This document shows positions 44,960 through 53,814 of a stretch of DNA of 64,000 nucleotides, piece after piece. The stretch is from the IMG/VR virus record IMGVR_UViG_3300009443_000003, positions 1-64,000 of that record; one strand, given 5' to 3'. Below the pieces are notes generated by a model. The model saw only the letters and a program-made list of their open reading frames with translations, searched no databases and was not told where the DNA came from. The DNA comes from a virus. How positions within the stretch are numbered: position 1 is the first letter of the stretch; the number at the start of each line of letters is the position of its first letter. Position numbers and translations under genes: made by a program.

Positions 44960-44998
44960 ACAAAAGAGGATTAATCTATAATACTACAAAGAAATAAT

Positions 44999-45463
44999 AT
45001 GGCAAACACAGATAATAAATGTTCGGATCTTGACGTGGCAGATTTCCACTCAAATGCAGATGACACCTTTGGCTTAATCTTTAACAAGCAGAAAGAATTA
45101 CAAGAGCGTCTTGGCTTTAATTTTGAAGGCTGGACAATCAAAGAAATCGCTGACTTTTGGATGGTTAACAAACATGCATTAAGTGACGAACTCAACGAGA
45201 TGTTTGATGCCCTAGGCGGTATCAACGACGGTATTGGTAACGCAGGCTGGAAGTATTGGAAGCAAGACAATGCAAAAGCTGCTAACATGAAAATTGAAGA
45301 TCTATCCGAAGCAGACAAATTAGAACTCTTTTATGAATGGATTGACGGATTACATTTTTACATGAACTTTGCAATAGCAATTGGTATGACTAGTAAAGAT
45401 GTTGTTAATCTATACATGGCGAAGAACGCAGAGAATCACGACAGACAAGAAAGAGGCTACTAA
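44999..45463 (+). CDS. Dimeric dUTPase (all-alpha NTP pyrophosphatase type)
   Basis: A 154-residue protein with the helical dUTPase/MazG-superfamily pattern. It has an N-terminal E-x-x-x-Asp/Glu region (MVNKHALSDELNEMFDALGG), a GWKYWK helix, a metal-binding helix (KLELFYEWIDGLHFYMNFAI), and the characteristic C-terminal K-N-x-x-N-x-x-x-Q-x-x-G-Y end (KNAENHDRQERGY). It hydrolyses dUTP to dUMP, keeping uracil out of DNA and supplying the thymidylate precursor. It comes before DNA polymerase. The T4 dCTPase/dUTPase (gp56) belongs to the same all-alpha NTP-pyrophosphatase superfamily. Confidence 0.8.
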   Translation: MANTDNKCSDLDVADFHSNADDTFGLIFNKQKELQERLGFNFEGWTIKEIADFWMVNKHALSDELNEMFDALGGINDGIGNAGWKYWKQDNAKAANMKIEDLSEADKLELFYEWIDGLHFYMNFAIAIGMTSKDVVNLYMAKNAENHDRQERGY

Positions 45464-45483
45464 TTTAAAACAGGATAGAGTAC

Positions 45484-46887
45484 ATGCTATTAGACATTGA
45501 GCAGAAAGAAAATGAAGTAATCGTCAGCTACTACGATAAGAAAGGCGAAGTTTCATTTAAACGCTATCGCGTAGATAACTTTGAGAATTGGACAGTAGCT
45601 GAAGATAACGACAGATACAGAGACCAAAACTTTAAAAACTGGGACGGCAGAGCAATCAAACGCAAACGCTCAAGAACTTACAACAAATTCAGTCTACTCT
45701 ATTTTATGGACTCTCTGCCTGAAGCAGATAGAGAAGAGATCTTTGCATTCAACATGCCAAGAACATACTATGTCGATATTGAGACTGAGATTGTAGATGG
45801 CTTTCCAAGACCAGAAGAGGCTAAGAGTCGTATCTTAACTTTTTCGATCATTACACCAGAACGTAAAGCAATTGTACTTGGTCTAGATGACTTGAATGCA
45901 GAACAGATCAAGAAGATTGAAGATGACACTAACGCTCACTTCAAGAACTACGATCAAGACTGGACTTTTAGCTACTACAAGTTTAAGAATGAGTATGATA
46001 TGCTCTATAACTTCTTGCACAAGTTCTTGCCTAAGTTTCCAATGATGACCGGCTGGAACTTTATCAACTATGACTGGCAATATATTGTTAATCGCTGTAA
46101 GAGGCTACAGATTGATCTAACTGAAGTTGCAATCACAGGAGCACTAGACAAAAAAGACTCAAGACCATTACACATGGGTATTCTTGACTATATGCAGCTC
46201 TATGATAAGTATGATCGTTCGGTTGCGGTAAAAGAGTCTAACAAACTTGACTTTGTGTCAAGCCAAGTCTTGAATGTGGCCAAGATTAAATACACAGGTT
46301 CACTGCAAGATCTTTACGAGAACAACTTTCAAAAATATGTTTACTATAACGTAGTTGACTCTGTGTTGGTTTATTATATTGACCAACAGTTAAAGTCAAT
46401 GGAAGTCCTACTGACCTTATCAACTATTACTAAAATGCCACTCTATAAAGCAGCCAGCCCCGTTGCAGTAACAGAGTCTTTAATTGCAAGAAAGCTTGCA
46501 GAAGACAACGTTAAGATCGGCGTTGAGTATGACAAAGAGGACAGTAAGAAAGACGGTCAGTATGAAGGTGCTTTTGTAAAACAACCAATTGTTGGTTATT
46601 ACTCAGGAGTAAGTGCATTTGACTTTGCATCACTGTACCCATCGGTGATGAGGCAGTTTAATATCTCGCCGGATGCTTTCATTGAAATTGTACCGGAAGC
46701 TGAAATTGCCGAGCGCAGAAAAGATAATAACGTAATCGTTTGCGAGAACGGAGTTGTCTATAAAAAGGAAGATTCAATCCTAAAAAAGATCCTCAGCGAT
46801 CTATATGCACAAAGAAAGGAATACAAGAAGGCTTCATATGCTTATTATGAAAAAGCACATGAACTTCAAAAAAAATTTAGGCTCTAA
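45484..46887 (+). CDS. 43: DNA polymerase, N-terminal part (exonuclease and palm motif A)
   Basis: A 467-residue family B polymerase fragment. It contains the three exonuclease motifs: Exo I DIETE (Asp98, Glu100), Exo II near WNFINYD (about residues 190-200) and Exo III YNVVDSV (about 286-293). It also contains polymerase motif A DFASLYPS (residues 380-387). It ends about 60 residues after motif A (YKKASYAYYEKAHELQ) with a normal stop. Motifs B and C are missing and are found in the gene at 50807, so the two must combine to make an active gp43. The reading frame is intact; the split is a gene arrangement, not a frameshift. No intein residues were seen at the break. Confidence 0.9.
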   Translation: MLLDIEQKENEVIVSYYDKKGEVSFKRYRVDNFENWTVAEDNDRYRDQNFKNWDGRAIKRKRSRTYNKFSLLYFMDSLPEADREEIFAFNMPRTYYVDIETEIVDGFPRPEEAKSRILTFSIITPERKAIVLGLDDLNAEQIKKIEDDTNAHFKNYDQDWTFSYYKFKNEYDMLYNFLHKFLPKFPMMTGWNFINYDWQYIVNRCKRLQIDLTEVAITGALDKKDSRPLHMGILDYMQLYDKYDRSVAVKESNKLDFVSSQVLNVAKIKYTGSLQDLYENNFQKYVYYNVVDSVLVYYIDQQLKSMEVLLTLSTITKMPLYKAASPVAVTESLIARKLAEDNVKIGVEYDKEDSKKDGQYEGAFVKQPIVGYYSGVSAFDFASLYPSVMRQFNISPDAFIEIVPEAEIAERRKDNNVIVCENGVVYKKEDSILKKILSDLYAQRKEYKKASYAYYEKAHELQKKFRL

Positions 46888-46912
46888 TTTAGAAAGAACC
46901 AGCAGCCTGTTT

Positions 46913-46926
46913 GATATATAAAAAAC
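46913..46926 (+). promoter_or_regulatory. Putative promoter, GATATATAAAAAAC
   Basis: The GATATATA motif follows the polymerase N-part. With the terminator at 46973 downstream, a transcript of about 70 bases could be made before nrdB. Confidence 0.35.
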
Positions 46927-46972
46927 AAGCAGCGCTGCTAGTGTCTTACTAATAAAAAACGATTAATCGGAA

Positions 46973-47003
46973 CAAGGTCTACCCTAATAAGCAGGCCTTT
47001 TTT
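46973..47003 (+). terminator. Terminator candidate before nrdB
   Basis: AAGGTCT (from 46974) pairs with AGGCCTT (46993-46999), one G-T wobble, around a 12-base loop and is followed by TTTTT. It lies about 35 bases ahead of the nrdB start, so nrdB could have its own promoter or be controlled by attenuation. Confidence 0.7.
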
Positions 47004-47038
47004 AGACTAATCTGCAATTGTAAAAAAACTAGCAAATA

Positions 47039-48046
47039 ATGTCACTATTTAAAGAAAGAATAGAATTTAAGCCTTTTGAGTACCCGGAGTATTATACCGA
47101 GGGTTGGCTGAAACAAGCTCAAGCGTTCTGGTTACACACAGAGATCTCTATGCAAGGAGATGTAAAAGACTGGAATGAAAGAATGGAAGCACATGAAAAG
47201 AACCTGGTAGGCAATATTTTGCTAGGTTTTGCACAAACTGAATGTGCAGTTTCAGATTACTGGACTGGTATGGTAACAAAGTGGTTTCCGAAGCATGAAA
47301 TCAAGCAAATGGCAATGATGTTTGGCTCACAAGAGACTATTCATGCCACTGCATACTCATATCTAAATGAAACTCTAGGACTAGAGGACTTCACTGCATT
47401 CTTACACGAACCAGCAACAGCTGAAAAGTTTGAGCATTTAACCTCAACCGAAGCTGATTGGACTCATGACGATCTTGCCGAAAACTCAAATGCAAGAAGA
47501 CAAGTTGCTAGATCTTTAGCAATCTTTAGTGCCTTTGCAGAAGGCGTTTCACTCTATTCTTCATTTGCGGTACTCTACTCGTTCCAAATGAGAAACTTAT
47601 TAAAAGGTATTGGTCAGCAAATGAAATGGTCAGTACGTGATGAGTCTCTACACTCTAAAATGGGTTGTCAACTCTTCAGACACATGACTGATGAATACCC
47701 AGATCTAAAAGAACAGGTTAAAGACGATGTTGTTAGAGCTGCTCAACTAATGGTTGAAATGGAGCACAAATTCATCGATAAGATGTTTGAAATGGGTAAT
47801 CTTGAAAACCTTAAGAAAGAAGATCTTAAGAGCTTTATTACCAAAAGAGCCAATGAAAAAATTGCAGAACTTGGTTACACAGAAGGCCCTTTCATGGAAT
47901 ATGATGAAGAGAGCGCTAGTCAACTAGACTGGTTCTACCATCTAACCGGTGGCCACACACATACCGACTTCTTTGCAGTTCGACCAACTGACTATTCAAA
48001 AGCAGGCGAAGACGAAAACTGGGACGAAGATGACTTATTCGACTAA
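47039..48046 (+). CDS. nrdB: Ribonucleotide reductase small subunit (class I)
   Basis: A 335-residue R2 protein that supplies the radical-generating metal cofactor to NrdA. The Glu-x-x-His pair at Glu99 and His102 (QETIHATAY) is followed by Tyr106 at the radical position. FAEGV and RDESLHSKMG supply the later Glu, Glu and His ligands. By spacing from Glu99 (31 residues), the first ligand is Glu68 rather than the Asp of E. coli R2, a feature of subclass Ic/Id enzymes such as Flavobacterium R2. The C-terminus ends with an acidic NWDEDDLFD, which in the family docks to NrdA. It lies 14 bases before nrdA and sits inside the split polymerase gene. Confidence 0.9.
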   Translation: MSLFKERIEFKPFEYPEYYTEGWLKQAQAFWLHTEISMQGDVKDWNERMEAHEKNLVGNILLGFAQTECAVSDYWTGMVTKWFPKHEIKQMAMMFGSQETIHATAYSYLNETLGLEDFTAFLHEPATAEKFEHLTSTEADWTHDDLAENSNARRQVARSLAIFSAFAEGVSLYSSFAVLYSFQMRNLLKGIGQQMKWSVRDESLHSKMGCQLFRHMTDEYPDLKEQVKDDVVRAAQLMVEMEHKFIDKMFEMGNLENLKKEDLKSFITKRANEKIAELGYTEGPFMEYDEESASQLDWFYHLTGGHTHTDFFAVRPTDYSKAGEDENWDEDDLFD

Positions 48047-48059
48047 TTAATTATACACG

Positions 48060-49913
48060 ATGTTTAAAATGTTTAAAAAAGAAGATACAGACCGCACTGA
48101 AGTGGTTAATTACGCAGCAGACTTAGGCTGGGAAATCGGAGTAGATTTTCCAACATGGGCTAACACTGAAATCTACGTAAAAACAATCAGCAGAGGCTAT
48201 CTGTTAGAAGGTGAAACACCGAAAGATGCTTACTGGAGAGTTGCAACTACAACTGCTAAAAGACTGCAAAAGCCAGAAATGGCAAGCAAGTTCTTTGACT
48301 ACATCTGGAAAGGCTGGTTAAACCTAGCATCTCCAGTACTTTCAAACACTGGAACTGAGCGCGGTCTACCAATCTCTTGTTTTGGGATTGATGTCGCAGA
48401 CTCAATTGCAGATATTGGCGGTAAGAATCTAGAGATGATGCTCTTAGCAAAACATGGCGGTGGTGTTGGTATTGGTGTTAACCAGATCAGATCTGCTGGA
48501 TCTACGATCCGCGGTAATGGAACTTCAGACGGTGTTGTACCTTTTATTAAGATCTATGACTCAACTATCCTAGCTACTAATCAAGGAAGTGTAAGACGTG
48601 GCGCAGCTTCGGTTAACATTGACATTGAGCATGGTGACTTTTGGGAATGGTTAGAAATACGTGAACCAAAGGGTGACGTTAATCGCCAGTCTTTAAATAT
48701 CCACCAGTGTGTGATTGTACCAGATGGTTTTATGCAAAAGGTAGAAGCCGGTGATAAAGAAGCACGTAAAAGATGGGCTGCAGTGCTTAGAAAACGTAGA
48801 GCAACAGGTGAGCCTTATATCATGTTTAAAGGTAATGTGAACAGTGCAAATCCAGATGCTTACAAGAACAATGGTCTAAAGGTTTATATGACCAACATTT
48901 GTTCTGAGATTGCACTACATACAGATGAGAACCACTCTTTTGTATGTTGTTTAAGTTCATTGAACCTGGCAAAATATGATGAGTGGAAAGACACAGATCT
49001 AATCTACACTGCAACATGGTTCTTGGATGGAGTACTTGAAGAATTTATCCAGAAAGCAAAATACATGCGTGGTTTTGAGAATAGCGTGAGATCAGCAGAA
49101 AAAGGTAGAGCTTTAGGACTTGGAGTCTTGGGCTGGCACACTTACCTGCAAGAGCACAATATTCCATTCGAAGGCCTAACAGCTCAGTTTGAAACACGTA
49201 AGATCTTCTCTCAACTAAAGACTGAAAGTGAGAAGGCAAGCCGAGATCTAGCCAAAGAATATGGTGAACCTCTATGGTGCGTTGGCACCGGCATGCGTAA
49301 TACGCACCTGAGAGCCGTTGCGCCAACTGTGAGCAACTCAAAACTTGCTGGTAACTATTCACCAGGTATTGAGCCTTGGGCTGCTAACGTATTCACAGAA
49401 CAAACTGCAAAGGGTACTTTTATTCGTAAGAACCCAACGTTAGAACAAGCTTTAGATCTAATCGGTAAGAATACAAAAGACACTTGGGATAAGATCCTAG
49501 AAGATGGTGGTAGTGTACAAGGTCTAGATTGGATGGATGATTATCACGTACATATCGGTGAGGCTCTAGATAAAGATTGGGGCACTCCGATCCATAAAGA
49601 TAAATTGAAAGAAGCGCCAGAAGCAGCCGAAGATCAGTTTATTCCAATGAAAGATGTATACAAGACCTTTAAAGAAATTAACCAACTTGAGCTGGTAAAA
49701 CAGGCTGGAGTGAGACAACAATATGTTGACCAAGCAGTCTCTTTGAACTTAGCGTTTCCAATTGAGGCAACACCTAAGTTTATCAACCAAGTGCACCTAG
49801 AAGCTTACAATCAAGGTATTAAGACGCTCTATTACATGAGAACAGAGTCAGTACTGAGAGGCGATATTGCAACAAGAGCAATGGATCCAGATTGTATCAG
49901 CTGTGATGGATAA
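48060..49913 (+). CDS. nrdA: Ribonucleotide reductase large subunit (class I)
   Basis: A 617-residue R1, shorter than the common 750 because the N-terminal ATP-cone is absent, so the overall dATP activity-control site is missing. The active-site residues are readable: Cys107 in LPISCFG, the catalytic Asn-x-Cys-x-Glu as NICSE (about residues 279-283), and the pairing Cys in CCLSSLNL. The C-terminus has the redox CxxC tail (DPDCISCDG). It reduces ribonucleotides to deoxynucleotides for phage DNA synthesis. It follows nrdB directly and precedes a terminator and the clamp gene. Confidence 0.92.
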   Translation: MFKMFKKEDTDRTEVVNYAADLGWEIGVDFPTWANTEIYVKTISRGYLLEGETPKDAYWRVATTTAKRLQKPEMASKFFDYIWKGWLNLASPVLSNTGTERGLPISCFGIDVADSIADIGGKNLEMMLLAKHGGGVGIGVNQIRSAGSTIRGNGTSDGVVPFIKIYDSTILATNQGSVRRGAASVNIDIEHGDFWEWLEIREPKGDVNRQSLNIHQCVIVPDGFMQKVEAGDKEARKRWAAVLRKRRATGEPYIMFKGNVNSANPDAYKNNGLKVYMTNICSEIALHTDENHSFVCCLSSLNLAKYDEWKDTDLIYTATWFLDGVLEEFIQKAKYMRGFENSVRSAEKGRALGLGVLGWHTYLQEHNIPFEGLTAQFETRKIFSQLKTESEKASRDLAKEYGEPLWCVGTGMRNTHLRAVAPTVSNSKLAGNYSPGIEPWAANVFTEQTAKGTFIRKNPTLEQALDLIGKNTKDTWDKILEDGGSVQGLDWMDDYHVHIGEALDKDWGTPIHKDKLKEAPEAAEDQFIPMKDVYKTFKEINQLELVKQAGVRQQYVDQAVSLNLAFPIEATPKFINQVHLEAYNQGIKTLYYMRTESVLRGDIATRAMDPDCISCDG

Positions 49914-49968
49914 GAAATCCGGTGGTATGAAACAGGACCACATTTAGGACCGTTATAGTTAACGGGTT

Positions 49969-50007
49969 GGGCAGAGAAAAGTTCGCTACTATCTCTGCCC
50001 TTTTTAT
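49969..50007 (+). terminator. Strong rho-independent terminator after nrdA
   Basis: GGGCAGAGA (49969-49977) pairs perfectly with TCTCTGCCC (49992-50000) around a 14-base loop, followed by TTTTT. It ends the nrdB-nrdA unit. Confidence 0.93.
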
Positions 50008-50059
50008 TGAAACTGTTTGCTCTTTTCACATACAATAACTAAACATAAATTAAAAAAAT

Positions 50060-50803
50060 ATGAAGTTAAAAATTGATCGTATTGACCAGCACGCGTTGAC
50101 CAACTTTATCAATCGCGTTAAGCTAATTGACTCTTTCATCTACATGAAAATCACTAATGGTAGAATCGAGTCTTCTGTTTATTTACCGCAGAGAGATGCA
50201 GTAAAGAGCCATGTTGTAAACATGGACCAGATTTTCCAGACCAATGAGATTGTACCTAGTGACAAAGCCCTAAAGATTGCATTCTTCGATGGTGTTAAAG
50301 TTATTGAAGCAATCAAACACTTTGAACATGATGCTATTAAAGGTGAAATTGAATTCATCGAGAATGATGAAGAATACGTAGCATCTACGTTTAGAATCTA
50401 CAACGATGAGTTAGAAATTAAGCTATCTTGTTCAGAACCATCATTGGGCTTTAAAGATCTTACAAAAGAGCAACAAGAAGCTATCTTCTCAAGAGATAAT
50501 AGTGCATTCAACTTTGAGATCGATACTCATATGATTAACAAAGTAAAGAACTTGTTTAATCTAGACACAGAAGAAACATTTAGTATTAAAGCTAACGGTA
50601 AAGGAGTTAACGTTGATGGTAAATCATTTAGCGTTGTGATTAATCCAGAAAGCAAAGGCTCTGGTAAGGCTACAGTCTATAAGAAGTATTTGAACCTGTT
50701 AGACAGGGAAGAACAAAACGTGTTCGTATCGAGCTCGAAAGTTGTCTTCCAGTCTAAGGATTCAGAAACACTATTAACTGTATCAACTTGCCAAACAGCT
50801 TAA
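50060..50803 (+). CDS. 45: Sliding clamp, gp45-like
   Basis: A 247-residue protein (T4 gp45 is 228) with the beta-strand-rich sliding clamp pattern. It has an N-terminal IDQHALTNFINRVKLI segment, a middle QTNEIVPSDKALKIAFFDGVK region and a C-terminal VFVSSSKVVFQ strand. It encircles DNA, tethers the polymerase and in T4 also activates late transcription with gp55 and gp33. It sits between nrdA and the polymerase C-part, three bases ahead of the latter, so the clamp and the C-terminal polymerase fragment are probably co-translated. The ATG follows an A-run with no Shine-Dalgarno sequence. Confidence 0.8.
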   Translation: MKLKIDRIDQHALTNFINRVKLIDSFIYMKITNGRIESSVYLPQRDAVKSHVVNMDQIFQTNEIVPSDKALKIAFFDGVKVIEAIKHFEHDAIKGEIEFIENDEEYVASTFRIYNDELEIKLSCSEPSLGFKDLTKEQQEAIFSRDNSAFNFEIDTHMINKVKNLFNLDTEETFSIKANGKGVNVDGKSFSVVINPESKGSGKATVYKKYLNLLDREEQNVFVSSSKVVFQSKDSETLLTVSTCQTA

Positions 50804-50806
50804 TAA

Positions 50807-52015
50807 ATGGATATAAAAGAGTTAGAAAATAAACCAATAGATCAATTGACTGATGCTGACGCTAAGCTGCTTGTAGATCACTACAAGCAGCTTTCAGCAA
50901 AGTATACAGCTTATGAGCAGGCGGTTAAGTTAACTCTTAACTCGATCTACGGAGCCTTTGGTAACAAATGGTTTCACTTCTTCAATATCGACATTGCAGA
51001 GTCAATTACAAAACAGGGTAAGAATGCTATTCTCTACTCAGAGTCAATCTTGAACAAATATGTTCAAGAATTTTGGCATAAAGACACTGCAGTTCACGAG
51101 CAATTCGGTATTAAAGTAAAGGGTAAAATAGAGAAGCCAGCTGTAATCTACATCGATACTGACTCATGTTACGTTCAGTTTCAAGATGTTTATGAGTCTA
51201 TCATCTGGGAAGATGAAAGTAAGAAGATGTCAATTGACGAGTTTATCTTAGCACTTTATGGCTTTAGACTTAATAATTATATTGTTAAGTGTATGGAGAT
51301 GTACGCTGAGAAACGTAATACTGATAACTTCTTAATGTTTGAGCTTGAGACTATTGCATATAATGGTATCTGGATGAGCAAGAAGAAGTACATTCAGAAT
51401 ATTGCATGGGACGATAAACTAGAGAAGACCGATCGACATGCGCCTCTGAAAAAGATTAAGACGATTGGATATGATACTATTCAATCTTCAACACCAGCAT
51501 TTGTAAGAGCAAAACTAGTTGAAGCACTTAAAATTATATTTAAGAGTGCTAAAACACCAAGTGCTGAAGAATTACAAGAACTTGTTCAATTCATGAAGCA
51601 GGTCAGAAAAGAGTTCCAGCTTGCAGATATTGACGAGATCTCATTTAACAGAAGGACAAACAATATTGAGAAATATATTGTTGACGACCAGATTGAATTT
51701 CAAGTTGGTCTAAAATGTCCGGCCAATGTTAAAGCAGCAGGTTACTACAACTACCTGCTTAATATGAACTCTAAATTTAAAACAAAGTATAAAGTAATTG
51801 GTAACGGTGAGAAGCTAAAGATCTACAACTGTAAGAGTCCAATCAGTGAAGTTTATGCCTATCTACCAGGTGAACATCCTTATGAGTTTGCACCAGAGAT
51901 AGACTACGACACTCAGTTTGAAAAGGCAATGATTGACCCGTTAAACAGAGTACTTACAGCAATCGGTCTACAGACACTTGACACTAATCTACTTTATGCA
52001 TCAGCACTATTTTAA
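50807..52015 (+). CDS. 43: DNA polymerase, C-terminal part (fingers, palm motifs B and C, thumb)
   Basis: A 402-residue protein. Motif B (KLTLNSIYG, residues about 41-50) and motif C (YIDTDS, about 114-120) of family B polymerases are present, together with the thumb region. Motif A and the exonuclease are in the gene at 45484, about 3.9 kb upstream. The first 35 residues (LENKPIDQLTDADAKLLVDH) are not typical polymerase and may be a subunit-docking extension. The C-terminus ends in SALF, similar to a clamp-binding tail. It must pair with the N-part to work. Separation by nrdB, nrdA and gp45 shows a stable rearrangement. Confidence 0.9.
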   Translation: MDIKELENKPIDQLTDADAKLLVDHYKQLSAKYTAYEQAVKLTLNSIYGAFGNKWFHFFNIDIAESITKQGKNAILYSESILNKYVQEFWHKDTAVHEQFGIKVKGKIEKPAVIYIDTDSCYVQFQDVYESIIWEDESKKMSIDEFILALYGFRLNNYIVKCMEMYAEKRNTDNFLMFELETIAYNGIWMSKKKYIQNIAWDDKLEKTDRHAPLKKIKTIGYDTIQSSTPAFVRAKLVEALKIIFKSAKTPSAEELQELVQFMKQVRKEFQLADIDEISFNRRTNNIEKYIVDDQIEFQVGLKCPANVKAAGYYNYLLNMNSKFKTKYKVIGNGEKLKIYNCKSPISEVYAYLPGEHPYEFAPEIDYDTQFEKAMIDPLNRVLTAIGLQTLDTNLLYASALF

Positions 52016-52017
52016 TT

Positions 52018-52209
52018 ATGGACAATTTTTACGAAGTAATCAGACAAATGGCAAAAGACACTCCTAATGATTCAGAATTAGGCTGTAAAATAAGACACTT
52101 GTTTTGCCAGATTAACAAAGAGAACGCTAAAAAGCTAAATGCTCAAAAAGCAGCATCTAATCAGATCGATCTTGAGGACATGATAAACGAAGTCAACAAT
52201 GGAGATTAG
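52018..52209 (+). CDS. Small hypothetical protein
   Basis: A 63-residue protein two bases after the polymerase C-part. It is helical and charged with a Cys pair (CKIRHLFCQ) and an acidic C-terminus (DLEDMINEVNNGD). It is not recognised. Its position ahead of another small coiled-coil gene and uvsX suggests a replication or recombination accessory protein. Confidence 0.55.
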   Translation: MDNFYEVIRQMAKDTPNDSELGCKIRHLFCQINKENAKKLNAQKAASNQIDLEDMINEVNNGD

Positions 52210-52210
52210 T

Positions 52211-52378
52211 ATGAATAAAGAACAACATGAGTTTGTTCTAAAATATCAAAAGATCTACGATCGACTTGCTCAGTTAGAGGGCAGAATGCAGGAACTGCAG
52301 GCAGAAAGCCAGGCCTTAATCGAAGAGCTTGAAACATTACGTGAAGAAGAACGTACAAAATTTAAAACAGAAGAATAA
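52211..52378 (+). CDS. Small coiled-coil protein
   Basis: A 55-residue open reading frame from ATG 52211, separated by one base from the previous stop and by two bases from the uvsX start. The sequence is a clear heptad-like helix (YDRLAQLEGRMQELQAES and LIEELETLREEERTK). Such small acidic coiled-coil proteins are common in T4-like replication clusters. The tight packing with no gaps supports it as a real gene. No function is known. Confidence 0.6.
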   Translation: MNKEQHEFVLKYQKIYDRLAQLEGRMQELQAESQALIEELETLREEERTKFKTEE

Positions 52379-52380
52379 TT

Positions 52381-53502
52381 ATGGCAAAAACTAAGAATAA
52401 AGAGTTCAGCTTTGACGATATTAACGCTGAATTAGCAAACTTAAATCCATTAGGTTCAGTAATGGAACACTCTAGTTTTAGTGAAGTTACAGAGTGGATT
52501 GACACTGGTAACTACCACTTAAATGCATGTGTTAGTGGAACTCTATTTGGTGGTTGGCCAAACAACAGATCTTGCTCAATTGCAGGACCTTCTGGAACCG
52601 GTAAGACATATCTAATTCTAAACTCAATCCATCGTGCGATTGAAATGGGCTACAACATCATATTTTATGATTCAGAAGCCGCTGTTGATAGAGACCTTAT
52701 GAAGAAATTCGGTATTGACACTACTAAAGTTAACTATCAGCCGGTAAACACAGTACAAGATTTTAGAACCTCTATTACTACGATCACATCTAGAATGCAA
52801 GAGGCCAAGCGTGCTGGTGCTGAACTACCTAAGATGATGTTTATCTTAGATTCAGCAGGTAACTTAGCTACGGCCAAAGAGATTGAAGATGCTAAGTCAG
52901 GCAGTGACAAGTCTGATATGACACGCTCTAAAGTGCTTAAGTCAATCTTTAGAATTATCATGACACCAATGGCCGACTTAAAGATTCCTTTTATCTTTAC
53001 TAACCATACATACCAGACACAGAGCTTTATTTCACAGCAAGTTGCCGGTGGTGGTACAGGACCTGAATATGCAGCATCAATCGTACTCTTTTTAAACAAG
53101 GCACAGCTCAAAGAAGGTGGTGAAAAGGCCGGTATTATTGTAACTGCAAAACCAAACAAGAACAGATTTGCAAAACCAAATCCAATTAAGTTTCATCTAC
53201 ACTTTAGTGAAGGTATGAACAGATACGTAGGTCTAGAGAACTACATTGACTGGGAAGATATTGGTATTGCACGTGGCAGTATTGAAAAAGGCCAGAAAGT
53301 GCCAAAGGCAACGGCTCGTGGCTGGATCTGTAAGCACCTAGAAGAGGTTATACCTAACAACGAATTCTTTACCGATAAGGTCTTTACCCAAGAAGTTCTT
53401 GAGAAGATTGATAAGAAAATCTACGACCTGTTCAACTACAATACAGACGTTCAGTTTGATGTAGACGATATTATGGAAAGTACGGTAGAAGATGAGGATT
53501 AA
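52381..53502 (+). CDS. uvsX: RecA-like recombinase, UvsX
   Basis: The 373-residue protein is close to T4 UvsX (391). Walker A is at residues 69-76 (GPSGTGKT); Walker B is in the hydrophobic-Asp segment MMFILDSAGN near residue 160, followed by a SDMTRSKVLK loop typical of RecA-like proteins and an IFTNHTYQ segment. The C-terminal region is acidic (DVDDIMESTVEDED). It drives strand exchange with UvsY (28269) and gp32. The next gene overlaps its end by 11 bases. Confidence 0.92.
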   Translation: MAKTKNKEFSFDDINAELANLNPLGSVMEHSSFSEVTEWIDTGNYHLNACVSGTLFGGWPNNRSCSIAGPSGTGKTYLILNSIHRAIEMGYNIIFYDSEAAVDRDLMKKFGIDTTKVNYQPVNTVQDFRTSITTITSRMQEAKRAGAELPKMMFILDSAGNLATAKEIEDAKSGSDKSDMTRSKVLKSIFRIIMTPMADLKIPFIFTNHTYQTQSFISQQVAGGGTGPEYAASIVLFLNKAQLKEGGEKAGIIVTAKPNKNRFAKPNPIKFHLHFSEGMNRYVGLENYIDWEDIGIARGSIEKGQKVPKATARGWICKHLEEVIPNNEFFTDKVFTQEVLEKIDKKIYDLFNYNTDVQFDVDDIMESTVEDED

Positions 53503-53791
53503 TGAAGATAAGCTGCCGATTAAATATGTGATTGGTATTGAGAAAGATCTACCGGGCTGGCCAACAGGCATGGACATTGTCTATAATGAAATTACAATGT
53601 GTGTGCGTAACACAGACAGATATAAAGGTACTTTCACTCTACACGCTTTAAAAACATACCGTTTCCCAGAAGTAGAAGAAGAACATCTAGTGGCCTCATT
53701 AAACGAGGCTGTTACCGATGGTCTACTAGAACAAACTAACCAAGAAGAGGGCAAAGAGGCTTATAAGATTCTAATGAATCCATTTGAGTAA
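53492..53791 (+). CDS. Small hypothetical protein between uvsX and gp41
   Basis: A 99-residue protein overlapping uvsX by 11 bases. It has alternating basic and hydrophobic strands (IKYVIGIEKDL, YNEITMCVRN) followed by an acidic helical end (VEEEHLVASLNEAV). No family was recognised. Its coupling to uvsX and position before the gp41 helicase suggest a replication or recombination partner, but the sequence does not say which. Confidence 0.6.
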   Translation: MRINEDKLPIKYVIGIEKDLPGWPTGMDIVYNEITMCVRNTDRYKGTFTLHALKTYRFPEVEEEHLVASLNEAVTDGLLEQTNQEEGKEAYKILMNPFE

Positions 53792-53814
53792 ACCTCATAT
53801 AACAATAAAAATAT

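Noticed and set aside
46888-47038. Group I intron or homing endonuclease remnant between polymerase halves
   Set aside because: The gap is only 151 bases with simple hairpins; no intron core or endonuclease motif is visible by eye. A removed insertion is possible but unsupported.
46880-50830. Split intein at the polymerase break
   Set aside because: Neither gene has a Cys/Ser start after the break or conserved intein end motifs, and the fragments end and begin as normal proteins.
52737-53159. Minus-strand reading frame (140 codons) inside uvsX
   Set aside because: Antisense of conserved RecA-like motifs; no gene of this sequence type is expected and all real genes here are on the + strand.
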